NCBI GenBank assembly: GCA_046295975.1
Contig: JBKBMG010000006.1
Span: 1-64,000 of the forward strand
Length of the DNA: 64,000 nt
Direction of reading: 5' to 3'
Origin: UBA2357 sp046295975
GTDB taxonomy: Bacteria > Pseudomonadota > Gammaproteobacteria > Burkholderiales > Rhodocyclaceae
A program made the position numbers and the translations under genes. The notes under the pieces are model-generated. The model did no database searches. It was not told the DNA's origin and saw only the letters and a program-made list of their open reading frames with translations. Every line of letters starts with the position of its first letter. The first letter of the stretch is position 1. Positions 26,411-36,000 of this stretch are shown piece by piece.

Positions 26411-26884
26411 ATGACTGTTTCGACCAAGCCGTACTTGATTCGCGCCATCTACGAGTGGTGCGTGGACCAGGGTTTCACGCCGCACATCGCGGTTGTGATC
26501 GATGCCAACGTGGTGGTGCCGCCCGGCTACGACCGCGACGGCCAGATCGTGCTCAACCTGAGTCCGGATGCGACACATCAACTGAACATCGACAACGAAG
26601 TGATCACCTTCCAGGCCCGCTTCGGCGGCAAGGCGCACTCGCTGTACGTGCCGATAGGCAACGTGATCGCCATCTACGCCGCGCAGAATGGCCAGGGCAT
26701 GGCATTCGAGCCGGAGCTGGCAACTGCCGGAGATGGCGTTCCGGACGAGCAGGGCGAACATGTCGGGCCGGTGGACGCGGTGAATACATCGTCCGCCACG
26801 GACGATGCGCCCGACGCGGCCGTACCAGGGCCGGAAGACGATGCTCCGCCACCTCGACGGGGTCACCTGAAGGTGGTGAAGTAG
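26411..26884 (+). CDS. sspB: ClpXP protease specificity-enhancing factor SspB
   Basis: Adaptor of 157 residues that delivers ssrA-tagged proteins to ClpXP. The folded part (about 1-110) has the conserved KPYLIRAIYEWCVDQGFTPH start and VPIGNVIAIYAAQNGQGM. A flexible acidic linker ends in the ClpX-binding tail GHLKVVK. It lies 67 bases after sspA on the same strand. Confidence 0.93.
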   Translation: MTVSTKPYLIRAIYEWCVDQGFTPHIAVVIDANVVVPPGYDRDGQIVLNLSPDATHQLNIDNEVITFQARFGGKAHSLYVPIGNVIAIYAAQNGQGMAFEPELATAGDGVPDEQGEHVGPVDAVNTSSATDDAPDAAVPGPEDDAPPPRRGHLKVVK

Positions 26885-26986
26885 TCGCCGCGCAAGCCCG
26901 GCCGTGGCCTGTTGCGGTCTGTCCCGCCAGTCGCGGGCTGCGCCGTCGACGGGGCATGTGTGTTGCCCATCTGGAGTGAGAGTCCG

Positions 26987-27493
26987 ATGCAGTGGAAGGA
27001 TGAACTGAGTCACGATTTGCCGCGGATGGATGATGCGCATCGTGAGCTGGTCGAGCGTCTCGATGCGCTGGCTGCGGCCCCGCGCGACGCGCTCGGGGCG
27101 CGACTGGACGAGTTCATCGCCAGCACCGAGGCGCATTTCGATGAAGAGAACGCCTGGATGGAGGCGATCGGCTTCCCCGGCTGTCATCGGGCCGAGCATG
27201 ATCGTGCACTCGCCGTGATGCGTGAAGTGCGCGCCCGGCTGGTGCAGGGGGACGCCTTCTTCGTGCATCAACTCGTGCGGGAGTTGCCTGCCTGGCTCGA
27301 GCATCATGTGACCACGATGGATGCGGCACTTGCCTTTACGTTGAAGAGTGCCGGTTTCGACTTCGAACGTGGCTGTCTTCCGGAAGGGGCTGCGGTCACT
27401 GATTGCGGCTGTGGCGGGGCGCCCCGGGATGCGACGCCCGCGGCCGAACAAGCGGACGAGCGTGTGAGCGGCGCGGCGGTCGGCAGCATGTAG
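26987..27493 (+). CDS. Bacteriohemerythrin-like protein
   Basis: Hemerythrin-domain protein of 168 residues, expected to bind O2 at a diiron site. Iron-ligand motifs are visible: His in MDDAHRELV, His and Glu in HFDEEN, His in CHRAEHDR, and HH in LEHHVTTMD. The tail after residue 125 is unusual, containing DCGCGG and a disordered Ala-rich end. GGAGTGAG precedes ATG 26987. The gene stands alone between sspB and dadA; roles in oxygen storage or sensing remain open. Confidence 0.82.
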   Translation: MQWKDELSHDLPRMDDAHRELVERLDALAAAPRDALGARLDEFIASTEAHFDEENAWMEAIGFPGCHRAEHDRALAVMREVRARLVQGDAFFVHQLVRELPAWLEHHVTTMDAALAFTLKSAGFDFERGCLPEGAAVTDCGCGGAPRDATPAAEQADERVSGAAVGSM

Positions 27494-27550
27494 GACTTCG
27501 CTGCGTGGGTGTGCCGACGAGGTGCGCGATGGTCGGTTCCCGCGACGGCT

Positions 27551-28810
27551 TCACTCTGCCGCTGTCTGGGGAAAACCCTCCAGCCCCGGGCGGCCTGCCA
27601 TCCATTCCGCCAACAGTTGGGCAGAGCCGCAGGCAAGCGTCCAGCCCAGCGAACCATGGCCGGTGTTCAGCCATAGCCCGCGAATGCGGCTGCGGCCGAC
27701 GAGGGGGCGGTTGGACGGTGTGGCCGGGCGCAGGCCGGTCCAGTATTCCGCCTGGTCGAGCGCCAGTGCGCCCGGGAAGGTCCGGCTCGCCCAGTCCATG
27801 AGCGGTCGGCAACGCGCTGGGTCCAGCGCCAGGTCAAAACCATCCAGTTCCGCCGTGCCTGCGACGCGCAAGCTGTCACCCAGGCGCGAACAAACGATGC
27901 GGCGCGATTCGTCGGTCAGGCTGATGGTCGGTGCGCGTTGCGCATCGATGACCGGCAGGGACACCGAGTAGCCCTTGAGCGGATAGATCGGAACGCGCAC
28001 TCCGACTTGCCGCATCAACGCGGCCGAGTGGCTGCCCAGGCAGACCGCGACGCCATCCGCCACCAAGGTCTCGATATTGCCATCGGCATGGCGGACGCGG
28101 GCGCCGTCCACTCCTTCCTTCTTGATGACAAGTGCTTCGACGTGGCAGTCGTGGAGAAAGCGCACGCCTTCCTCCGCGGCGATGCGAGACAGCGCCTGGG
28201 TGAAGCGGCGCGCGTCGCCGCTTTCGTCGTCCGGGGCGTGAATGGCACCGACGATCCGCAGCGCCAGTGGGGCAAGGGCGGGGTCGAGTGCCAGGCAGGC
28301 GTCGGGTGTGAGCGCACGGGCCGGGATGCCGAGCGCGTTCAAGGTGGCGACCCGCCGGGCGGCTTCGCGCCAGTCGGCCGGATGCTCGTACAGATGAAGA
28401 ATGCCGCGGGTGCCGGCGTCGTATTCGAGCCTGGTTTCCTGGCGCAGGGTCCGCAGGCAGGCGAGGCTGTGCCGCGCCAGGCGGGCGATGTGGGCGGTGT
28501 TGCGGCGAAAGCGATGGGGCAGGCATTCGCGGGCGAAGCCCAGCGCCCAACGCCACTGGTTCGCGCACAGGCGTGGCCGCCAGCGCACCGGCGCATCCGC
28601 CTGGACGAGACCCCGCAGCACCTGCCGGGGCGCAGATGGGCTGGCCCAGGGTTCGGGATGGCTGACGGAGATCTGGCCGCCATTGGCGAAGCTCGTCTCG
28701 AGCGCGGGCTCCGGGCGGCGCTCCACCACGGTGACCCGGAAACCGGCGCGGGCGAGGTACCAGGCGCTGGTGACGCCGGTGACGCCGGCGCCGAGAACCA
28801 GTATGTGCAT
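27551..28810 (-). CDS. dadA: D-amino acid dehydrogenase small subunit
   Basis: FAD-dependent oxidoreductase of 419 residues of the DAO family, deaminating D-amino acids such as D-alanine with electrons passed to the respiratory chain. The N-terminal motif is LVLGAGVTGVTSAWYLARAG, then SFANGGQIS, and the C-terminal FAD motif includes GLRPATPSNRPLVG and NTGHGSLGWT. The ribosome site is weak. Divergent from fbp. Other FAD amine oxidases share the fold, but the SFANGGQ and C-terminal blocks are typical of DadA. Confidence 0.87.
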   Translation of the reverse strand: MHILVLGAGVTGVTSAWYLARAGFRVTVVERRPEPALETSFANGGQISVSHPEPWASPSAPRQVLRGLVQADAPVRWRPRLCANQWRWALGFARECLPHRFRRNTAHIARLARHSLACLRTLRQETRLEYDAGTRGILHLYEHPADWREAARRVATLNALGIPARALTPDACLALDPALAPLALRIVGAIHAPDDESGDARRFTQALSRIAAEEGVRFLHDCHVEALVIKKEGVDGARVRHADGNIETLVADGVAVCLGSHSAALMRQVGVRVPIYPLKGYSVSLPVIDAQRAPTISLTDESRRIVCSRLGDSLRVAGTAELDGFDLALDPARCRPLMDWASRTFPGALALDQAEYWTGLRPATPSNRPLVGRSRIRGLWLNTGHGSLGWTLACGSAQLLAEWMAGRPGLEGFPQTAAE

Positions 28811-29076
28811 GTGCGCGATGGGTTGTGCAGGCTGTGTGATGCGGGCAATTCAGCATGATAGCGCGTAGCCGCCCGGGCAGCGGTGAGTGGCGCACGGATG
28901 GCGGACAAGTGATGTGCGGTAGCGGCGGCATGCGGCGCGTGCATGTGGCGGCAACACGCGGGATAATCGCGGCTTCACCGTGCGGCGGGGAGGTCGCGCG
29001 GGCGTCCTCGGACGACCGGCCGCCTTCCGCCCGATCCCGAACATGCCGGCCCGTCCGGCACTATGGAGCCGTATTC

Positions 29077-30078
29077 ATGCGTCGTGTCACCCTAACCCAG
29101 CATCTCATCGAACAGCAACGCGCAGGGCGCATCAATGCCGATCTCCGGCTCTTGATCGAGGTCGTCGCGCGCGCGATCAAGGCGATCAGTGTGAATGTGT
29201 CCAAGGGCGCGCTGGCCGGCGTGCTTGGCGAGGCGGGCAGCGACAACATCCAGGGCGAGGCGCAGAAGAAGCTGGATGTGATTGCCAACGACATTCTGTT
29301 CGAGGCCAACGAATGGGGTGGGCACCTTGCGGCGATGGCTTCGGAGGAGGTCGAGGAAGTGCACCAGATTCCCTTCGACTACCCCAAGGGCGGCTACCTG
29401 CTGTTGTTCGATCCGCTTGATGGCTCGTCGAACATCGATGTGAACATTTCGGTCGGTACCATTTTCTCGGTGCTGCGCAACGGGCCGAGCGAGGGGGAAC
29501 CGAACGAGGCGTCCTTCCTGCAGCCGGGTACCGAGCAGGCGGCTGCGGGGTATGCGCTGTACGGCCCGTCGACGATGTTCGTCCTCACGCTCGGGCATGG
29601 CGTGCATGGTTTCACGCTGGATCGCGAAATGGGCAGTTTCGTCTACACCCATCCGTTCATGGCGGTGCCGGCCGAGACCCACGAGTATGCGATCAACAGT
29701 TCCAATGCCCGCTTCTGGGAGCCGCCGGTGCAGCGTTATGTCACTGAACTGCAGCAGGGCAGCACCGGACCGCGCGGACGCGATTTCAACATGCGCTGGG
29801 TCGCCTCCATGGTGGCGGACGTGCATCGCATCCTGACCCGTGGCGGCATCTTCATGTATCCGATGGACGAGAAGTGCCGCGACAAAGGGGGAAAGCTGCG
29901 CTTGATGTACGAGGCCAACCCGATGGCGATGATCGTCGAGCAAGCGGGCGGGGCGGCCACCACCGGCCGGCAGCGGATTCTGGACGTCGTGCCGGAACGG
30001 CTGCATCAGCGGGTGCCGGTCATCCTCGGTTCGGTCAGCGAGGTCGAGCGCGTCACGCGCTACCATCTCGAGGACTGA
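29077..30078 (+). CDS. fbp: Fructose-1,6-bisphosphatase class I
   Basis: Gluconeogenic enzyme of 333 residues hydrolysing fructose 1,6-bisphosphate. Metal and phosphate motifs are present: GYLLLFDPLDGSSNIDVN in the middle, EANPMAMIVEQAGG and the closing PERLHQRVPVILGS. The ATG at 29077 has GGAG about 8-9 bases upstream, and its N-terminus TLTQHLIEQQ is typical. It runs alone; a 14-bp repeat array and a convergent regulator follow. Confidence 0.95.
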   Translation: MRRVTLTQHLIEQQRAGRINADLRLLIEVVARAIKAISVNVSKGALAGVLGEAGSDNIQGEAQKKLDVIANDILFEANEWGGHLAAMASEEVEEVHQIPFDYPKGGYLLLFDPLDGSSNIDVNISVGTIFSVLRNGPSEGEPNEASFLQPGTEQAAAGYALYGPSTMFVLTLGHGVHGFTLDREMGSFVYTHPFMAVPAETHEYAINSSNARFWEPPVQRYVTELQQGSTGPRGRDFNMRWVASMVADVHRILTRGGIFMYPMDEKCRDKGGKLRLMYEANPMAMIVEQAGGAATTGRQRILDVVPERLHQRVPVILGSVSEVERVTRYHLED

Positions 30079-30140
30079 ACTCCGGTTGAAGCCACGTCGG
30101 GGCGGGCAGTTCTGCACCGCCCCCATGCGCGGCCCCCATT

Positions 30141-30210
30141 CGGCCGCTCCCACTCGGCCGCTCCCACTCAGCCGCTCCCACTCAGCCGCTCCCACTCAGC
30201 CGCTCCCACT
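30141..30210. repeat. Five tandem copies of a 14-bp unit
   Basis: CGGCCGCTCCCACT occurs twice (30141-30168), then CAGCCGCTCCCACT three times (30169-30210), followed by a partial copy. The array lies between the convergent ends of fbp and the Lrp-family regulator, outside coding sequence. It lacks spacers and is probably a slippage-derived minisatellite. Confidence 0.92.
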
Positions 30211-30248
30211 CAGCCGTGGCCGGGCCCGCGGCCCTTTCCGCTCGCTAC

Positions 30249-30713
30249 TCAGCCCGGGGTCACCGGGATGGTCATTTCGTCCTTCACCGTTTCCAGCACG
30301 ACGTAGGTGTGCGTCTGCTTTACGCAAGGTAGTTCCGATATTTGCTCGCCCATGAGCTTACGGTAGGCGGCAACGTCGCGGGTGCGGACCTTCAGCAGGT
30401 AGTCGAAATCGCCGGCGATCATGTGGCAGGACTGGATCTCGGGAATACGCCTGGCCGCTTCGTTGAAGCGCGCCAGGTCGTGGGCGGTGGTGCTCGACAG
30501 CAGGACCTGGACGATGGCGACGTGGCCGCTGCCCAGTTCGTCCGGTGCCAGCTCGGCACGGTAACCGCGTATCACGCCGTCGCGTTCCAGGCGCTTCATG
30601 CGCTCGGCACAGGGGGTCTTGGTGAGGCCGACACGGCGCGACAACTCCACCACGGATATGCGTCCGTCGGCTTGCAGGGTTTCGAGAATCTTCAGATCGG
30701 TGCGGTCAAGCAT
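30249..30713 (-). CDS. Lrp/AsnC-family regulator, PutR-like
   Basis: Regulator of 154 residues. The N-terminal helix-turn-helix reads RISVVELSRRVGLTKTPCAERMKRL and the C-terminal half is a RAM ligand-binding domain (HMIAGDFDYLLKVRTRD). The motif LTKTPCAERMKRLE is typical of the branch containing the proline-catabolism activators PutR/BkdR. ATG 30713 gives the standard family length. It is divergent from usp, the AGCS symporter and putA, which suggests it controls these genes. That PutA here lacks its own DNA-binding domain supports this reading. Confidence 0.85.
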   Translation of the reverse strand: MLDRTDLKILETLQADGRISVVELSRRVGLTKTPCAERMKRLERDGVIRGYRAELAPDELGSGHVAIVQVLLSSTTAHDLARFNEAARRIPEIQSCHMIAGDFDYLLKVRTRDVAAYRKLMGEQISELPCVKQTHTYVVLETVKDEMTIPVTPG

Positions 30714-30894
30714 TGCGTCGGGACCAAGCGTGCGGCGGGGGAGGCAGTCTAAAAGGCTGTTTCCAGGGATTGTCCGGGAAAAACGTCTAAATTTAATCGA
30801 AGAACGGGGCCAATGCCTAAAACTTTTGCATAAGAATGCAGGCGCCGTGCGCCGCCTTCCGGTGGCGTCGGCCAAACACCGGAGGAGAAACACA

Positions 30895-31326
30895 ATGAAC
30901 AAGACTTACATCGTCGGTTTTGACGGCACGCAGTCCTCGCGCCGGGCGATCGATTTCGCCGCCGACTGCGTCCGCGCACAAGGCGGCACGCTGCATCTGG
31001 TCCATGTCCTGGAGTGGTCGCCCTACAGCTTCCTGACTGCGGAGGAACTGGCCGAGCGCCATCAGCGACGCCAGGAAGAGGTGGCGCGTGCCGAGCAGTT
31101 CATCGCGCCGGTCTGCGACGAGTTGCGTGCCGCCGGTCTGACCGTGACCAGCGAGGTGCGCTACGGGCATTCCGCCGAGATCATGTGCGAGATTGCGCGC
31201 GGTTTCGACGCGGCGCAGATCGTCGTCGGCCGAAAGGGGGCGTCCAATCTCGCCGCGCGCCTGATCGGCAGCCTGGGCATGTCGCTGGTCCAGGCCTCCC
31301 CGGTTCCCGTCACCGTCGTGCCGTGA
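30895..31326 (+). CDS. Universal stress protein family protein
   Basis: UspA-fold protein of 143 residues: N-terminal strand YIVGFDGTQSSRRAIDFA, then the ATP-binding loop near the C-terminus VVGRKGASNLAARLIGSLGMSLVQ (G-2x-G-9x-G-S type). GGAGGAGA precedes the ATG. It is first in the transcription unit with the AGCS symporter (51 bases later). The role is probably a nucleotide-dependent helper of uptake or stress response, not defined further. Confidence 0.88.
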   Translation: MNKTYIVGFDGTQSSRRAIDFAADCVRAQGGTLHLVHVLEWSPYSFLTAEELAERHQRRQEEVARAEQFIAPVCDELRAAGLTVTSEVRYGHSAEIMCEIARGFDAAQIVVGRKGASNLAARLIGSLGMSLVQASPVPVTVVP

Positions 31327-31376
31327 GCGCACGTGTCCGCACCCAGACCAAGAAGATTCCGCAGGAGACCTTTCAC

Positions 31377-32888
31377 ATGACCATTCCCGCACTCGTGGCC
31401 GCGGCCGCGTTGATGTTGTTTTCCGCCGCCGCCCACGCGCAGATCGCCCAGACGCTCGACGAGGCGATCAACACGGCGCTGTCGCCGATCTCTGATTTCG
31501 TGGCCGGTATCATCTTCTACTCCGTACCGGTTGCCGGTGTGAGCTTTCCGCTGATTGTCGGCTGGCTGATCGTGGCCGCGGCGGTGTTCACCCTGTACTT
31601 CGGTTTCATACAGTTCCGCGGCTTCGGCCATTCGATCGACGTGGTGCGCGGCCGCTACGACAACCCCAAGGACGCCGGCGAGGTGTCGCGCTTCCAGGCC
31701 CTGGCCACCGCGCTGTCGGCCACCGTCGGTCTAGGCAACATTGCGGGGGTTGCGGTTGCGGTGTCCATCGGTGGGCCGGGCGCGACCTTCTGGATGATCA
31801 TTGCAGGGCTGATGGGCATGGCCTCCAAGTTCACCGAGGTGACCCTGGGGGTGAAGTATCGTAACGAGAACCCTGACGGCACCGTGTCCGGTGGCCCCAT
31901 GTACTATCTTTCAAAGGGTTTTGCCGAGATGGGCAAGCCGGGGTTGGGGCGGTTTTTCGCGATCTTCTTTGCGATCTGCTGCATCGGCGGCGCCGTCGGC
32001 GGGGGCAATATGTTCCAGGCCAACCAGGCGTTCCAGCAGGTGGTGAACGTCACTGGCGGGGCCGACAGCTTTCTCGCGGATAAGGGCTGGCTGTTCGGGT
32101 TGGTGCTGGCGAGCGTTGTTGGCCTGGTGATCATCGGCGGGATCAAGTCGATCGCCCGGGTCACCGAGCGGGTGGTTCCGATCATGGCCATCATCTACGT
32201 CGGTGCCGGCCTGGTCATCATTCTCACCAACTACGACAAGATCGGCTGGGCCTTCGGCCAGATCATCCAGGGTGCGTTCTCGCCCGAGGGGGTGGCCGGC
32301 GGTGCGATCGGCGCGCTGATCCAGGGCTTCCGCCGGGCGGCGTTCTCCAACGAGGCCGGCATCGGTTCGGCACCGATCGCTCACTCGGCGGTGCGTACCC
32401 GCGAGCCGGTGAGCCAGGGCTACGTGGCGCTGCTCGAGCCGTTCATCGACACCGTGGTGATCTGCACCATGACCGCGCTGGTGATCGTGATCAGCGGCGC
32501 ACTCGCCACCGAACTGACGGGCGTGCAACTGACCTCGGCGGCTTTCGCCTCTGCATTCTCGTGGTTCCCGTTGGTACTTGCGGTGGCGGTGGTGTTGTTC
32601 GCGTTCTCGACGATGATCGCGTGGTCCTATTACGGGCTCAAGGCCTGGACGTATCTCGTTGGCGAGAACAAGGCGATGGAAAACGTCTACAAGCTGTTCT
32701 TCTGCCTGTGCGTGGTGGCCGGTGCGAGCATGAGCCTGGGGCCGGTGATCGATTTCTCCGATTCGATGATTTTCGCCATGGCCATTCCCAACGTGATCGG
32801 GCTGTATCTGCTGATGCCGGTGGTGAAGCGCGAGATCGGTGCCTACTGGGGACGCATCGAAAGCGGCGAGATCCGGCGCTATCGCTGA
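31377..32888 (+). CDS. Sodium:alanine/glycine symporter (AGCS family)
   Basis: Inner-membrane transporter of 503 residues with about ten hydrophobic helices and an N-terminal signal-like segment. Family motifs include GFIQFRGFGHSIDVVRG, the sodium-site region ATVGLGNIAGVAVAVSIGGPG and QGFRRAAFSNEAGIGSAPIAH. It imports alanine, glycine or related amino acids with Na+. AGGAG lies upstream of ATG 31377. Placement between usp and putA suggests proline or alanine as substrate in this organism; this is inference. Confidence 0.9.
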   Translation: MTIPALVAAAALMLFSAAAHAQIAQTLDEAINTALSPISDFVAGIIFYSVPVAGVSFPLIVGWLIVAAAVFTLYFGFIQFRGFGHSIDVVRGRYDNPKDAGEVSRFQALATALSATVGLGNIAGVAVAVSIGGPGATFWMIIAGLMGMASKFTEVTLGVKYRNENPDGTVSGGPMYYLSKGFAEMGKPGLGRFFAIFFAICCIGGAVGGGNMFQANQAFQQVVNVTGGADSFLADKGWLFGLVLASVVGLVIIGGIKSIARVTERVVPIMAIIYVGAGLVIILTNYDKIGWAFGQIIQGAFSPEGVAGGAIGALIQGFRRAAFSNEAGIGSAPIAHSAVRTREPVSQGYVALLEPFIDTVVICTMTALVIVISGALATELTGVQLTSAAFASAFSWFPLVLAVAVVLFAFSTMIAWSYYGLKAWTYLVGENKAMENVYKLFFCLCVVAGASMSLGPVIDFSDSMIFAMAIPNVIGLYLLMPVVKREIGAYWGRIESGEIRRYR

Positions 32889-33047
32889 CCGTCGTCGCAG
32901 ACGGTGTCCGCCCGCGTCCCCGCCGGCGCGCGGGCGGAGCGGGACGCAAGCGGCGGCAGGACGGATTGCAGTGCGTGCAGGAAGCTGCGCGAGCCCGTCC
33001 GCCGCCGTGTTGCCGGCGCAGAACCTGTCGAACCGTTCGAGGTGAAC

Positions 33048-36000
33048 ATGAACACTCGTCGCTATGCGCCCGCCGCTGCGGCGCTTCCCGAGCATGCCCG
33101 TCCACTGGCACGCACCCGCATCACCGAGGCCTATCGTACCCCGGAGCCCGACTGCCTGCCGCCGCTGATCGCGGCGGCCCGGCTTGACGAGGCCGCGCGT
33201 GCCCGGGTGCATGCGCTGGGATCCAGACTGGTCACCGGCTTGCGCGCAAAACGCACCCGCTCCAGCGGCGTGGATGCGCTGATGAAGGAGTTTTCCCTGT
33301 CCAGTCAGGAAGGGGTCGCCTTGATGTGTCTGGCCGAGGCCTTGTTGCGCGTACCCGACAAGGCCACCGCCGACAGCCTGATCCGCGACAAGCTCGCGCA
33401 TGGCGACTGGCGGTCGCACCTGGGCAACAGTCCGTCCTTGTTCGTGAATGCCGCGACCTGGGGGCTGCTGGTCACCGGCAGGCTGGTGGCCACGCGCAGC
33501 GAGGAAGGATTGACCACCGCGCTCAATCGCTTGCTTGCCAGGGGCGGCGAGCCGCTCATCCGCAAGGGGATGGACCTGGCGATGCGCATGCTCGGTGAGC
33601 AGTTTGTTACCGGCAGGCACATTGAAGAGGCTTTGGAGCGAGGCGCAGCCTGCGAGAAACGCGGCTATCGCTATTCTTTTGACATGCTCGGCGAGGCGGC
33701 CATGACCCAGGTCGACGCGCTGCGCTATCATGCCGCCTACGAACAGGCCATCCACGCGATCGGCAAGGCGTCCGCGGGGCGCGGGGTGGTAGACGGCAAC
33801 GGCATTTCGGTCAAGCTGTCGGCGCTGCACCCGCGCTACGTCTGGTCGCAGCCCGACCGCGTGCTGGCCGAGTTGCTGCCGCGGCTCAAGGCTTTGTGCC
33901 TGCTCGCCAAGCGGTACGACATTGGCCTCAACATCGATGCCGAGGAGGCAGACCGCCTCGAGCCCTCGCTCGACCTGCTCGAGGCCCTGGTGCGCGACCC
34001 CGATCTGGCGGGTTGGAACGGGTTGGGCTTCGTCGTGCAGGCCTACCAGAAGCGAGCGCCGTTCGTGCTCGACTGGATCGCAGAGATTGCCCGGGCCCAT
34101 GGCCGGCGGGTGATGGTGCGCCTGGTCAAGGGGGCGTACTGGGACAGCGAGATCAAGCGCGCCCAGGTCGATGGGCTGGAGGGGTACCCGGTGTACACCC
34201 GCAAGGTCTATACCGATGTCAGCTATCTGGCATGTGCGCGGCGGCTGCTTGCCGCGCGCGACGTCATCTATCCGCAGTTCGCCACGCACAACGCGCAAAC
34301 CCTGGCGGCGGTCGTGGAGATGGCCGGCCCCGGCTATACCATCGGCGACTACGAGTTCCAGTGCCTGCATGGCATGGGCGAGCCGCTCTACGATCAGGTG
34401 GTGTCGAACCCGGACTTGCGCCGCCTAGTGCGCATCTACGCGCCGGTGGGCAGCCACGAGACGCTGCTCGCCTACCTCGTGCGCAGGCTGCTCGAGAACG
34501 GCGCCAACACCAGCTTCGTCAATCGCATCGTGGACGAGAGTGTGCCGGTCGATGAACTCGTGGCCGACCCCGTGGCGCAAGCCGAGCATCTGGCGGGCGT
34601 ACCGCACCCGCGCATTCCGTTGCCGCGCGCGCTGTATGGTGGCGAGCGCGCCAATTCGCTGGGTATCGACCTGTCGAACGAACGGGTGCGCGCCACCCTG
34701 GTAGACGCGCTCGAGGCGAGTCATGGAACGGGCTATGAGGCCCGGCCGCTGCTGGCGGGTGTTGCAGCCGGCGGCGGCGCGCTGCGGTCGGTATGCAACC
34801 CGGCTGATCGTCGCGACCAGGTCGGTACCGTGATCGAGGCGTCCGCCGCGGACGTAGACCTTGCGCTGACCTCCGCCGAAGCCGCCGCGGGTGACTGGGC
34901 GATCTGCCCGCCAGCAGAGCGGGCAGCAGTGGTCGAGCGCGCTGCCGACCTGATGGAACAACGCAGCGCCGAACTCATCGCACTAATCGTACGCGAGGCA
35001 GGCAAGTCATGGCCCAATGCGGTCGCGGAAATCCGCGAGGCGGTCGACTTCTGTCGCTACTACGCCCGCGAGGCACGTGGGTTCGACAACGGTACGCATC
35101 AGCCGCTCGGCCCGGTGGTGTGTATCAGTCCGTGGAATTTCCCGCTGGCGATCTTCACCGGTCAGGTGGCGGCGGCATTGGTCGCCGGCAATCCGGTGTT
35201 GGCCAAGCCTGCCGAGCAGACTCCGTTGATCGCGGCGGCGGCTGTCCGCCTGTTGCACGAGGCGGGCGTTCCGGCGGGCGTATTGCAGTTGCTGCCAGGT
35301 AATGGCGAGGTGGTTGGCGCGGCCCTGGTGGCCGACACCCGCGTGCGCGGGGTGATGTTCACCGGCTCCACCGAGGTGGCGAACCTGATTAACCGGGCGC
35401 TTGCCGCGCGCGGTGGCGATGTACCGCTGATCGCGGAAACCGGCGGGCAGAACGCGATGATCGTGGATTCCACCGCCTTGCCCGAGCAGGTGGTGGCCGA
35501 TGTGATGCTGTCGGCCTTCGACTCTGCCGGTCAGCGCTGTTCGGCGCTGCGCGTGTTGTGCGTGCAGGAGGACATCGCCGACGGCCTGCTCGACATGCTC
35601 AGGGGCGCGATGGACGAACTGAGCGTTGGCAACACGGCCGATGTGCGCATGGACATCGGCCCGGTCATCGATGCCGAGGCGCGCGACAGCCTCGAGGCCC
35701 ACGTCGCCCAGATGCAGGCCGCGGGTTGCCGGGTGCGCCGGCTGGCGCTGGACGAAGCGACGCGCTGGGGCACCTTCGTTGCGCCCACGCTGGTCGAGAT
35801 CGATGGCCTGGCGCGCCTGCGGCGCGAGCAGTTCGGGCCCGTCCTGCACGTGCTGCGCTTTCCTGCGGCGGGCCTGGACGCACTGGTGGATGAGATCAAT
35901 GCCACCGGCTATGGCCTGACCATGGGTCTGCATACCCGCATCGACGAGCGCATCGCGCGTATTGTCGGGCGGGCGCAGGTGGGCAACCTCTATGTGAATC

